Source: an uncultured Phocaeicola sp. (lineage in GTDB: Bacteria; Bacteroidota; Bacteroidia; Bacteroidales; Bacteroidaceae). Taken from it: a stretch of 46,176 nucleotides of DNA. The first letter of the stretch is position 1. Every line of letters begins with the position of its first letter. Of this stretch, positions 26,749 through 35,482 are shown in pieces. The translations under genes were made by a program, and so were the position numbers. The notes under the pieces were generated by a model. It ran no database searches. It saw nothing but the letters and a program-made list of their open reading frames with translations, and was not told where the DNA came from. Location: contig CALUPA010000013.1 of the NCBI GenBank assembly GCA_944322395.1, positions 1-46,176 of the forward strand, given 5' to 3'.

Positions 26749-26756
26749 CAAAAGTA
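26749..26756 (-). promoter_or_regulatory. Promoter -7 box of the GH28 operon
   Basis: The minus strand reads TACTTTTG (TAnnTTTG). Transcription would start near 26742, giving a 27-nt leader to the ATG at 26715. No -33 TTG is visible. Confidence 0.55.
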
Positions 26757-26777
26757 TAGCACAACACTAAATACTTG

Positions 26778-26819
26778 GTGTATTAATTGTTGAATATTGT
26801 ATAATAATTGATATACAAG
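26778..26819 (-). promoter_or_regulatory. Candidate HTCS operator upstream of GH28
   Basis: Two direct 21-bp units on the plus strand start GTGTATTAATTGTT (26778) and GTATAATAATTGAT (26799). They match each other at 11 of the first 14 bases. The proximal unit begins exactly 21 bp from the -7 box. Confidence 0.6.
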
Positions 26820-26834
26820 CTATAAAAACACCTT

Positions 26835-28307
26835 TTAGAACAGATGATTTACCAAACCATTCATATAAACCTCCAAATTTGTATATGAAGGACTAAGGTT
26901 ATATGTAGCTCCATCACTCGCATCATTTGGGTTCAAACCATTCTTTTTCTCCCATTCATCAGGCATACCGTCACCATCAGTATCAAGCGGTGCTTCTGTC
27001 TGATTATATTCACCCCATCCACCGACATCCTGAGGACGGTCTATCATACCGTTAGTACTTCCATGCGAGCCTTCGTAAGTATAATTACCATTTCTTACTT
27101 CCTTTACAATACGTTCATCATGTTTGTCACGATGCAAAGAGGCACCGGCAAATTTCAACACAGACTCGAAAGCATCCCATGTGGACTGCAATGAAGTATG
27201 TTCTGCTATCTGGAATGGATCTTTTACCAACAATTCATCAGCAGGAGCAAAATCGTTCTTTATTACCAATCCTAAGGAATTGTCTTTGTTGACAGGCATA
27301 ATGGCTTTACGTTGTTTTTCTGATAATTTAGAGCATGTAGGATCTATATAATTGCCACTGAAACAGAAAACGCCATGAGTACCTTTTACGTTATTATTCT
27401 TGCCATCATCCTGATAAGCTGTGAAAAGACGCTTGTACGATGATTTGGTAGCAGTAAAAGGTCCTGGTTTATAATAATTGTTTATAAAGTTATATGAACC
27501 ACCTTCACCGGCATAAGCACCATCATTGCCATAATTGTATATCACATTATTGAACAGTTCAACTTTCTCTTCTTCAGGTTTTCCCGTGTAACGGCTACCG
27601 CAAAGACGTGGAGTACGGTTAGTGTGATGTGCCAGAAGATTGTGATGGAACGATGCTCCCTGACCACCCCAGATACCTCCATAGCCATGAGCACCCTTTT
27701 CATGGATTGAGTTGGCCAGACTTTCACTTATTATACACCACTGCATGGTAAAGTTGCTATTGTTATAGAACGTAGCACATTCATCTGTACTCCAACTTGC
27801 CGAACAATGGTCTATAATGATATTCTTATGATTCTTATAACCGTTCATAGCATCATCACCCTTTCGTACAATATCAGCTCCCATACGCGAACGAATGAAA
27901 CGCACAATAACATTATCTGCCTGAATTCCAAAAGTATAGTTTTTCAGACATATTCCATCTCCGGGAGCAGTCTGACCCGCAATGGTAACGTCACCATTTG
28001 AAATTTTCAGAGGGCTAGTAAGTTCTATTATACCACTTACTGCAAAGACAATTGTACGCGGCCCTTTCTTTTTAATAGCCCAACGTAAAGTACCTTCCGA
28101 ACCGTCATCTTTCAATGATGTTACAGTATATACTGCACCACCGGCACCACCGGTAGTATATTTACCAGCTCCATCAGCACCCGGAAAAGCCGGAACCTTG
28201 CTTCTGTCAGGAGTAGGATAATTGTTTGCACCAACATATCCAACAGATAATAAACTCATGCAAACCAAGCCAACCAAATTGTTCAACATAAATCGTCTCA
28301 TAATCAT
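26835..28307 (-). CDS. PL1 pectate lyase A
   Basis: A secreted beta-helix lyase that cleaves de-esterified galacturonan by beta-elimination with Ca2+. The signal peptide ends near residue 27 (YVGA-NN), with no lipobox. PL1 landmarks are [17 protein letters not shown], the WSTDECATF segment, [11 protein letters not shown] and [12 protein letters not shown], which carries the likely catalytic Arg. The C-terminal [20 protein letters not shown] stretch is an Asp-rich Ca2+-binding type motif. Its 490 residues follow the PL1 paralogue by only 12 bp, so the two are co-transcribed. The ATG at 28307 and a second ATG at 28301 are both possible starts. Confidence 0.92.
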   Translation of the reverse strand: MIMRRFMLNNLVGLVCMSLLSVGYVGANNYPTPDRSKVPAFPGADGAGKYTTGGAGGAVYTVTSLKDDGSEGTLRWAIKKKGPRTIVFAVSGIIELTSPLKISNGDVTIAGQTAPGDGICLKNYTFGIQADNVIVRFIRSRMGADIVRKGDDAMNGYKNHKNIIIDHCSASWSTDECATFYNNSNFTMQWCIISESLANSIHEKGAHGYGGIWGGQGASFHHNLLAHHTNRTPRLCGSRYTGKPEEEKVELFNNVIYNYGNDGAYAGEGGSYNFINNYYKPGPFTATKSSYKRLFTAYQDDGKNNNVKGTHGVFCFSGNYIDPTCSKLSEKQRKAIMPVNKDNSLGLVIKNDFAPADELLVKDPFQIAEHTSLQSTWDAFESVLKFAGASLHRDKHDERIVKEVRNGNYTYEGSHGSTNGMIDRPQDVGGWGEYNQTEAPLDTDGDGMPDEWEKKNGLNPNDASDGATYNLSPSYTNLEVYMNGLVNHLF

Positions 28308-28319
28308 TAATATCTTTTT

Positions 28320-29933
28320 TTAATATAAATCTTCCACTAAACTATTATAATATACCTCAAGATTAGTATATTCCTTACTTAAATTATATTTAAAACTGTC
28401 ATCTTTATTCTTGTCAAGTCCATTTTTCTCTTCCCAATAATCAGGAATACCATCTTTGTCCGTGTCCAGTTGCGTAGTTCCTCTAGAATATTCAGGCCAT
28501 CCACCTACATCGTTCGCATTGTCTATAATACCCCATTTGCTACCATTACTACCTTCGGCTGTAAAATCACCGTTACGTACATTATCTACAATTCTTTCGT
28601 CCACTGCATCTCTTTTTGTTGAAACTCCAGCTTTGGAAAGAACAGATTCATAGGCTTCAGAAGCAGATTGGGTGAACTCATTAATATCAGAAGAAATAAG
28701 AAACTCTGCTTCCGACTGCAAAGATAATTTTCCACCTTCAGGTAAAGGCACATTAGTCGTTGCATTTGGCTGAAGACCAACCCAGTTATCCTGATTCACA
28801 AGACTTATGCTTGTTTTTTCCTCGTCAGTAAGATAAGAGCAAGAATCATCAAAGAAATTTCCACTTAGATGAAAAATTCCCCATGTACCCTTAACGTTAC
28901 CTCCGTTCTGGGTTTGTGAACCATCATCTCCGTTAGGCTGGAAAATTCTGTTGACAATATTCTTTTTAGTTGCTGTAGACGGACCTGGTTTATAATAATT
29001 ATTCACAAAATTATAACTGCCTCCCTCACCGGCATATCCACCGTTAGTAGGTCCCCAATTGTAGAACACATTGTTACGGATATCAACTTTCTCATTCTCC
29101 GGTTCTCCGGTATAACGACTTCCACACAATCTTGGAGTACGGCTACTATGATGTGCTATAAGGTTATGATGAAACGTTGCGGGCGAACCTCCCCATATAC
29201 CTCCATATCCGTGTGCACCCTTATCATGCAACGATTTTGCCAGACTTTCACTTATAATACACCATTGCATAGTAAAATTGGTATTGTCGTAAAATGATGA
29301 ACATTCATCCGTACTCCAACTCATTGAGCAATGGTCAATAATAATGTTATTATTCTCTTTTCCCCACATTGCATCAGCACCATCGGCCTCAGAATCTGTA
29401 AGGTTATCAGAACCCATACGACATCTTATGAATCGGATAATAACATTATCAGCCTTTACTGATACCGGATGACCTTTTAAACATATTCCACCACCTGGGG
29501 CTGTCTGTCCTGCTATGGTTATGTCGCCATTTCTTATAGCCAGTTCACTTTCAAGTTGTATAAGTCCGCCAATCTGGAAAACAATAGTACGTGCTCCGGA
29601 CTGATTTACCGCCCAACGCAAGGTTCCTTCAGAACCGTCATCTTTCAGAGAGTTTACTATAAGCACTTTACCGCCGGCTCCTCCTGTGGTATAAGCACCA
29701 GCTCCGTATGCTCCAGGGAAAGCCTTTATTTTTGTTCTGTCAGGTGTTCCATAATCAGGAAGTTCACTATCCTGTCCATTATCGTCTGTGTTTTCATCAT
29801 TATCATCATCAGAATCTGTATTTTGAGAACCGTTGTCTTCTGGTTGTTCCACCGAGGGAGTACTATCCGAACATGAAGGGAACATAAAAAAAGACATAGC
29901 ACATACAGCTAAAAACAATATATTTTTTTTCAT
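28320..29933 (-). CDS. PL1 pectate lyase B, lipoprotein with acidic linker
   Basis: A paralogue of the downstream PL1: [49 protein letters not shown] and TDKDGIPDYWEEKNGLD occupy the same order. The N-terminus differs. Cys21 in FPSC makes it a lipoprotein, and residues ~22-62 are a linker rich in Asp, Glu, Asn and Ser. A Cys followed by acidic residues is typical of Bacteroidetes surface lipoproteins, so this copy probably acts outside the cell while the other acts in the periplasm. There is no visible promoter in the 71-bp gap upstream, which holds a strong hairpin. Confidence 0.92.
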   Translation of the reverse strand: MKKNILFLAVCAMSFFMFPSCSDSTPSVEQPEDNGSQNTDSDDDNDENTDDNGQDSELPDYGTPDRTKIKAFPGAYGAGAYTTGGAGGKVLIVNSLKDDGSEGTLRWAVNQSGARTIVFQIGGLIQLESELAIRNGDITIAGQTAPGGGICLKGHPVSVKADNVIIRFIRCRMGSDNLTDSEADGADAMWGKENNNIIIDHCSMSWSTDECSSFYDNTNFTMQWCIISESLAKSLHDKGAHGYGGIWGGSPATFHHNLIAHHSSRTPRLCGSRYTGEPENEKVDIRNNVFYNWGPTNGGYAGEGGSYNFVNNYYKPGPSTATKKNIVNRIFQPNGDDGSQTQNGGNVKGTWGIFHLSGNFFDDSCSYLTDEEKTSISLVNQDNWVGLQPNATTNVPLPEGGKLSLQSEAEFLISSDINEFTQSASEAYESVLSKAGVSTKRDAVDERIVDNVRNGDFTAEGSNGSKWGIIDNANDVGGWPEYSRGTTQLDTDKDGIPDYWEEKNGLDKNKDDSFKYNLSKEYTNLEVYYNSLVEDLY

Positions 29934-29960
29934 GATTACGATATTTATATTTAAAAAGCA

Positions 29961-29998
29961 TAAACGTTCGGGAGGGATTATTTATCCCCCGAACGTTT
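29961..29998. terminator. Strong hairpin between CE8 and PL1 B
   Basis: AAACGTTCGGG plus GGGAT on one arm pairs with ATCCCCC plus GAACGTTT on the other, with a small bulge and a short A/T loop. The T-run is good on the plus strand and interrupted (TTTATGCTTTTT) on the minus strand, which is the direction of transcription. It begins just after the CE8 stop. It is likely a partial terminator dividing the SusCD/CE8 part from the lyases. Confidence 0.75.
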
Positions 29999-30004
29999 TT
30001 TGAA

Positions 30005-31660
30005 TTAGTCACTCAAACTTCCATATTTATTGACAGCTTTCACTGTATAATCACCTCCATTTGCATTAACTTCCATAGTTGTTTCCGTAGTCTGACCTAC
30101 AAATTCTCCATCTTCGAAAACCAAGTAACAAATAGCCTTGTTTTGACCATCCCAACTCAGAGTCGTACCATATATGCTTATATTCTCTACAGCCGGCAGT
30201 TCCTCTGTTGTATAGAATGATTTCGGATCCCAACCATCTGCACCCATAATAATATTTTCATAAGTATAATCTGCAACTTCACTTTCTGTAAACACCATGT
30301 TCTTCTCATAAGGTGTTGAAACTCCATTTACAGAGAAAGAGGTCTTTCTTTTACTGGTATCTACAGCTGTTCCATTTGCATCAACCGTGTTATATTCTCC
30401 ATATATATATGGCAATACACTCATATCCATATATCCTACAGGATCAAGATTCACCTTACATGTTGTATTTATCCATACAGATATCGGTTTATTCTGCCAT
30501 GGACGAGCAAAGTATGTAGTACCATTTGCAGAAGGCAAACCGTCTACAATACAATCTTTCATTATATGTCCCCATGTTGTTCCGTCGTAATGACTTCCTG
30601 CTGTCATCACATTTCCACTTAGTCCGACATTATAGAAAGTACTATTTTCTACCAAAAGATTGGCATTACCATATACATAGTCTGTTTTACCTTCAATCCA
30701 GCAATTATCAGCATAATTTCTGGCATTTATTTCCTCCGGTTTATTGTTCATACGTACCCACCATGTATCCTGATAAGAAACCATTGCACAATTATAGAAT
30801 GAAACTCTATCAGCACGTGTCATCATTGCATCAGCCTGTCCGTCGCTTCCCATACCACCATATTCATCTGCTCTTGCTCCATAAAGGTTAATAAATGAAA
30901 TGTTTTCAGCGTGGAAGTCGGCTCCCTTTACCAATACTATTGATTCCTGCGAAGAAGTAAGTCCTGTCTGAGCCTGGTAAGCAGGATTCTGCGATGAATA
31001 AGGCCATGCTACAGGCTGCTCGCCTGTTCCATCCCATTTCACACGGTTCATGAGATACTGTACCTTTGTATTCTCACGGCTCTGTCCAATCAGATGTATG
31101 AATGTCTTGCTTGCAGAAATGTTCAGATACTCCTCATAAACACCATCGGCCACAAATATGAGATATGGCACATCGCTATTATTAGGAGCATTATCTATAG
31201 CATCCTGAATCTTGGTATAATCACCTTTTCCATTTTTATCAACAACAGCATCGAAAAGGCGTTTCTCCAATTTTATTTCATATTTTAGGTTAAGTCCTTC
31301 ATATTTCTGAACAGAATTCATGTCTGTCAAAGCTCCATTAGGTATGTCCAAAGTAACATGATCTGCTAAAGGTTCTGAATACTTGGCACGAACTACATTA
31401 TCAGTTATTATTACTCTTATGGCTTTTCCATTAATAGTTATTTCTGTATCGGGAGCCTGACGAACAGCTTTAGAAAAAGTAAGTTCTATTGTACCTTCAG
31501 TACTTATATTACCTCCCTGTTCCGGTGTATACGACAGTAGTGTCAATGCACTACTGTCTATATTGTTATTTTCATTTTCCTTGCATGACTGAAAAAGGAA
31601 TACAGCTACAAGACAAATAAAAAGTTTAGAAATTATTGTCATATGTTTCATATAAATCAT
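30005..31660 (-). CDS. CE8 pectin methylesterase, lipoprotein with Ig-like domain
   Basis: Removes methyl esters from homogalacturonan so that lyases and GH28 can act. A lipoprotein signal ends at Cys26 (LFQSC), followed by acidic Asn/Glu residues. An SbsA-like Ig domain lies at about 35-130 (LLSYTPEQGGNISTEGTIELTFSKAV). The CE8 beta-helix follows (VVDKNGKGDYTKIQDAIDNAP), with SYQDTWW and TDYVYG carrying the two catalytic Asp and FARPW the conserved Arg. The final ~60 residues look like a fibronectin-III-type strand set. It is 9 bp after the DUF4957-like gene. It differs from the other CE8 by its lipid anchor, so it is probably a surface enzyme. Confidence 0.92.
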   Translation of the reverse strand: MIYMKHMTIISKLFICLVAVFLFQSCKENENNNIDSSALTLLSYTPEQGGNISTEGTIELTFSKAVRQAPDTEITINGKAIRVIITDNVVRAKYSEPLADHVTLDIPNGALTDMNSVQKYEGLNLKYEIKLEKRLFDAVVDKNGKGDYTKIQDAIDNAPNNSDVPYLIFVADGVYEEYLNISASKTFIHLIGQSRENTKVQYLMNRVKWDGTGEQPVAWPYSSQNPAYQAQTGLTSSQESIVLVKGADFHAENISFINLYGARADEYGGMGSDGQADAMMTRADRVSFYNCAMVSYQDTWWVRMNNKPEEINARNYADNCWIEGKTDYVYGNANLLVENSTFYNVGLSGNVMTAGSHYDGTTWGHIMKDCIVDGLPSANGTTYFARPWQNKPISVWINTTCKVNLDPVGYMDMSVLPYIYGEYNTVDANGTAVDTSKRKTSFSVNGVSTPYEKNMVFTESEVADYTYENIIMGADGWDPKSFYTTEELPAVENISIYGTTLSWDGQNKAICYLVFEDGEFVGQTTETTMEVNANGGDYTVKAVNKYGSLSD

Positions 31661-31669
31661 ATTTTAAAG

Positions 31670-33496
31670 TTATTTATTCCAGTATTGGTCTCCGTAACTC
31701 TTATATTCAGGAACTTTGACTGTAAAATCATATTCTGCAGGATTATTAAACAAATCCGTGTCTGAATATTGAATAACCTCCTCACCAATAGAAGACTCAA
31801 ATGAGCTACCTGATGTTAAGAAAACATTCTCGCATGATTCAATTATTCCTCTATCAAAGTTTTGGAAGAATTTAACGACAGAGAAACCTCCCATCAAAGT
31901 ATTCGAGATACTTACATTAAATGTAGCTTTCTTTTGGTCATCCAGTATTGCATATGTAAATCCATACAATGTACAGTAGTCTATATTTATATTCATCTGT
32001 GTAGATGATTTTGATTTGACAGTAGCAGAACTTGCTGCATTGTAAGGTGTATATGTACAATTACTTAAGTTCAGACTTGCAACTTCATATTCACCTTCAA
32101 GAGTACACAATCCATAACTTCCTACATTCAACATTCTACAATTAGTAAAGCTCAAATTTTCTATCTTACCAGTAGCACTACTACTAGCTCTGAAAACGCC
32201 ACGAGCTTCATCAATATCGCACGAAGTCACAGAAAGAGATTTTACACTAGATGCATTTTTAAAATAGAAAATATAATTTGATGTACTACCTACAGATTTA
32301 AGATTCAGATTATAAAATTCTACAACATCCATATCATTACCAAATCTAAAACCTTTTATAACTATACTAGGTTTAACCGGTAAAGTTTCGTCACTTAATA
32401 CCAACAAAGACTTGATTGATGATGAGAATTCATATTCTTCCTTCAATTCAATATCACTTTTTACTACTACTGCAACTTTTTCAGAGCTTATGGAACTTAA
32501 TTTAGACGACCATTCGTCTACACTATTTACATCAATCATAGTATAGTCACTTGGAATACCCATTTCTGTCTTAAATGTCTGCATTGCTCGTACTGTCTTG
32601 TCACGCATTATTGCAACAGTATAAGTTGTATTAGGTTCAAGTCCTGTCAGTTCAATTCTACCTGATGAAATCTGCTCATCTGTAAGTGAATTATTTGCTT
32701 CTTTAGGATATGTTTCACCTGCAGCAAAATAATACCCGGTAAGTCGGCCTACAGATGTGTCCCAAGTAAACACAGCAGAGTTCTGTTTCAAGTCGGTAAT
32801 ACTTGATTCCACCATAACAGCTTCTTTTGTCGTTACAGTCTGTTCACCTCTCAATATATCTCCATTATAGATATAAAACACATACTCAGTCATTGCAGAT
32901 AAACCTGATATTGTAACTTTACCGGCAGCCTTTTCATCATCGGTAATATTATAAGTAAGCAATTCGCCATCCTGAGTATAAGTTATATGTGTTACCTCAA
33001 GACCTGCCTCCCACGACAAGACAACCGACTCATCTGTTATTTCAGTTTCAGCAACTTCCGAAAAAATCTGTTCTTTATCTGTAGTAAATTTATAATCCGG
33101 AAGATAAACCCATTTTGACTGTTTGTCCTCCGACATAGATTTGATACGCAAATAGTAAGTAGTTTCACCCATAAGACCGGTTATAGTGTATGGCGATTGG
33201 GTTATAGAACCATCCTCACCATATACTATACTGTTTTCTGCGCCCATAGGAATATCATCATATAATGAGTCTGTACTGGCTTCTATTATATAATACTTAG
33301 TATTTACAGTGGCATCCCATTCCACTTCAGCCGTAACAGCACCCTCTGTTACGTTAAAACTTGACTGTTTTGTTCCAAACAAACGGTCGAAAGAAGAATC
33401 GACTACCCAATCGTTTGCGTCGGTACATGAATTAAAGAATATGCCGGAAAGGATTATTGACAATCCTAAACCAAATATATATTTTGTCCTTTTCAT
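31670..33496 (-). CDS. Surface lipoprotein with fibronectin-III repeats and DUF4957/DUF5123-like beta-helix
   Basis: A lipoprotein (Cys24 in FNSC) with acidic residues after the Cys. Residues ~35-310 form about three fibronectin-III-like modules (TEVEWDATVNTKYYIIEA, TYYLRIKSMSED, SAVFTWDTSVGRLTGYYF). Residues ~320-600 form a Ser/Asn-rich parallel beta-helix of the DUF4957/DUF5123 type common in pectin loci. No pectinase catalytic motif is visible. Its position directly after SusC and SusD (20 bp gap), where surface glycan-binding proteins usually lie, suggests binding of pectin at the cell surface. Cryptic enzyme activity in the helix is an alternative. Confidence 0.78.
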   Translation of the reverse strand: MKRTKYIFGLGLSIILSGIFFNSCTDANDWVVDSSFDRLFGTKQSSFNVTEGAVTAEVEWDATVNTKYYIIEASTDSLYDDIPMGAENSIVYGEDGSITQSPYTITGLMGETTYYLRIKSMSEDKQSKWVYLPDYKFTTDKEQIFSEVAETEITDESVVLSWEAGLEVTHITYTQDGELLTYNITDDEKAAGKVTISGLSAMTEYVFYIYNGDILRGEQTVTTKEAVMVESSITDLKQNSAVFTWDTSVGRLTGYYFAAGETYPKEANNSLTDEQISSGRIELTGLEPNTTYTVAIMRDKTVRAMQTFKTEMGIPSDYTMIDVNSVDEWSSKLSSISSEKVAVVVKSDIELKEEYEFSSSIKSLLVLSDETLPVKPSIVIKGFRFGNDMDVVEFYNLNLKSVGSTSNYIFYFKNASSVKSLSVTSCDIDEARGVFRASSSATGKIENLSFTNCRMLNVGSYGLCTLEGEYEVASLNLSNCTYTPYNAASSATVKSKSSTQMNINIDYCTLYGFTYAILDDQKKATFNVSISNTLMGGFSVVKFFQNFDRGIIESCENVFLTSGSSFESSIGEEVIQYSDTDLFNNPAEYDFTVKVPEYKSYGDQYWNK

Positions 33497-33516
33497 AAAA
33501 TACCTAATTTTAAGAA

Positions 33517-35466
33517 TTAATTTGAATAACCATATGAATTGCTTATGGCTCCATTTGCTGCAGAGATAGTAGTAGAAGCTATAGGTAACAAGTAACGGTT
33601 AATAACCTGTACATCGTCACCAATCAAACCACTTGAAATAGAAGGCAAGTTTGTCTTACTTTGTTTTGGATCGGAAGTTGTTCTTTCAGCTCCCCAGAAA
33701 CTGTTATTGCCATCATAATCTTTTTCCGACTTTCCGGAAGGTATTCCGCGCCATGTCACACTACTGATATCTATAGTAGTTTGAGCCTCATCTGTGTAAT
33801 TAAAGTATACTTTAGATGGATAGCCATTAACTTCGTCCGACATTTGTGTTATATAATCATTCTTGAACTGCTTTATCTTATCAGCCAACAAATTCCAACG
33901 AATCAAATCAAACTTACGGAATCCTTCGCCGGCAAGTTCCCATGCATTTTCATCGACAATAGCTGCAAAAAAAGCATCCTTATTATTTGCTATACCATCT
34001 ACATAAGCTTCTGCTTCTGCTTTGTGCGCACTGTCATAAGCACGTGTATGTACGGTTTTAAGAGCCATACGTGCTGTCATGCCATTGGCAGAACCTTCAT
34101 AATCGGCATCAGGTCCTCCGGCAAGCTCGTTCATTACCTCTGCATACATAAGAAGAACCTGTGAATATCTCATACGGACACAATTAATACCAGTTCTCCA
34201 TTTATCGTTTCCTACGCTTAATGCTATTGATGTAATATCGGAACTCATCTTACGTACGTCCCATTTACCTACATATATTCCAAAAGGAGCATTTCCAAGC
34301 ATAAATTCTTTTGTAACATTATTCTCCTCTTCCAACTGGAGATTAGAGCAAGTTATATCCCTGCGCTGATCATTCTCCTTAAACGACCAGAAATATGGAG
34401 CTGTAAGCTTAAGTACACCGGAACTGTTTCTTCCATACTTCGATGTAAATCCGTTTGCACGTACACCAGCTGTATAACCAAGTTCTCCTGTTATACCCAT
34501 ACCCATTGGTATTTCGAATATATTCTCACGGTATGTTTCATCAAGCTTTAGCTGATTAAGCAGATACCACTCATTTTCGAACGAAGGATTCAATGAATGT
34601 GGTCCTTCCTTGATTATGATGGACAAATGTTCCAAAGCCAACTTATACATAGCTTCACGTGTCTGTGCATCACATCGCTGTGTAGGATAAACAGGGTCTG
34701 AATAAGAAGCTGTTTCGTATCCTTCTTTTGCAGCCTCACGGATAGCCCAACCGGCACGTGTCAATGCTATATTAGCCAAAAGTGCATGTGCATATCCCTT
34801 TGTTACACGTTCTGTAGTATATGATGCGTTTCTTCCTGCCCACGGCAGAAGTTCAGCAGCCTCCTTAAGGTCTTCAATAAGTTTATCCATAATGACATCT
34901 CTGTCTGTCTTGCCCAAGTAAGCATTACTTAAATCCGGATTGGAACTTTCCATTTTCAAAGGAATATCTCCGAAGAATCTCACCAGATCAAAATATATCA
35001 TGGCACGGATAGTCAAAGCCTCGCCCTTGAATCTCTTCATGCTGGTCTGGTCCTCACCTTCCGTCTCCAGCAAAGGACTGTCGTTAATACCTTCTATAAT
35101 GACGTTTGCGTTTTCTATTATTCCATACATGGCATCCCAAAGTTTTGCCAGATTTGCCCATCCTGGAGTAACGTTATAGTTCATTGCACCTCGCTGATGA
35201 GATGTATTGTATGCATCCGCTCCCAAACCATCAACCAACTCACAATCTGTATTAAGTCCCCATACGATAGGAATATACTGTGAATATGTTTCATCCTGTC
35301 CCATGTCGCCATACAGTTTATTTATGGCAAATTCCGTATAACCTACAGATTCGAACACATTCTGTGTTGGATATTCTGAAGGAGAAGTCTGATCCAAAAA
35401 ATCAGAACAGCTTGTTATGAATACCAGACCTGCAGCCAGGCTTATTGTTTTTATAATATTTCTCAT
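33517..35466 (-). CDS. SusD-like glycan-binding lipoprotein 1
   Basis: An outer-membrane surface lipoprotein paired with SusC-1. The lipobox is FITSC with Cys20 and SDFLDQ follows. At 649 residues it is about 100 longer than SusD-2, with the extra length mainly in the C-terminal half. RagB/SusD features include an N-terminal helical repeat region and the AWELAGEGFRKFDLIRW motif (about residues 507-523). It starts 16 bp after the SusC-1 stop. The ligand is probably galacturonan, inferred from the adjacent CE8 and PL1 genes. Confidence 0.93.
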   Translation of the reverse strand: MRNIIKTISLAAGLVFITSCSDFLDQTSPSEYPTQNVFESVGYTEFAINKLYGDMGQDETYSQYIPIVWGLNTDCELVDGLGADAYNTSHQRGAMNYNVTPGWANLAKLWDAMYGIIENANVIIEGINDSPLLETEGEDQTSMKRFKGEALTIRAMIYFDLVRFFGDIPLKMESSNPDLSNAYLGKTDRDVIMDKLIEDLKEAAELLPWAGRNASYTTERVTKGYAHALLANIALTRAGWAIREAAKEGYETASYSDPVYPTQRCDAQTREAMYKLALEHLSIIIKEGPHSLNPSFENEWYLLNQLKLDETYRENIFEIPMGMGITGELGYTAGVRANGFTSKYGRNSSGVLKLTAPYFWSFKENDQRRDITCSNLQLEEENNVTKEFMLGNAPFGIYVGKWDVRKMSSDITSIALSVGNDKWRTGINCVRMRYSQVLLMYAEVMNELAGGPDADYEGSANGMTARMALKTVHTRAYDSAHKAEAEAYVDGIANNKDAFFAAIVDENAWELAGEGFRKFDLIRWNLLADKIKQFKNDYITQMSDEVNGYPSKVYFNYTDEAQTTIDISSVTWRGIPSGKSEKDYDGNNSFWGAERTTSDPKQSKTNLPSISSGLIGDDVQVINRYLLPIASTTISAANGAISNSYGYSN

Positions 35467-35482
35467 ACTTATTAGTTTTTAA

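Noticed and set aside
26716-26751. Upstream TTG start for GH28
   Set aside because: It lies within the -7 box and adds 12 residues before a good lipoprotein signal beginning at the ATG at 26715.
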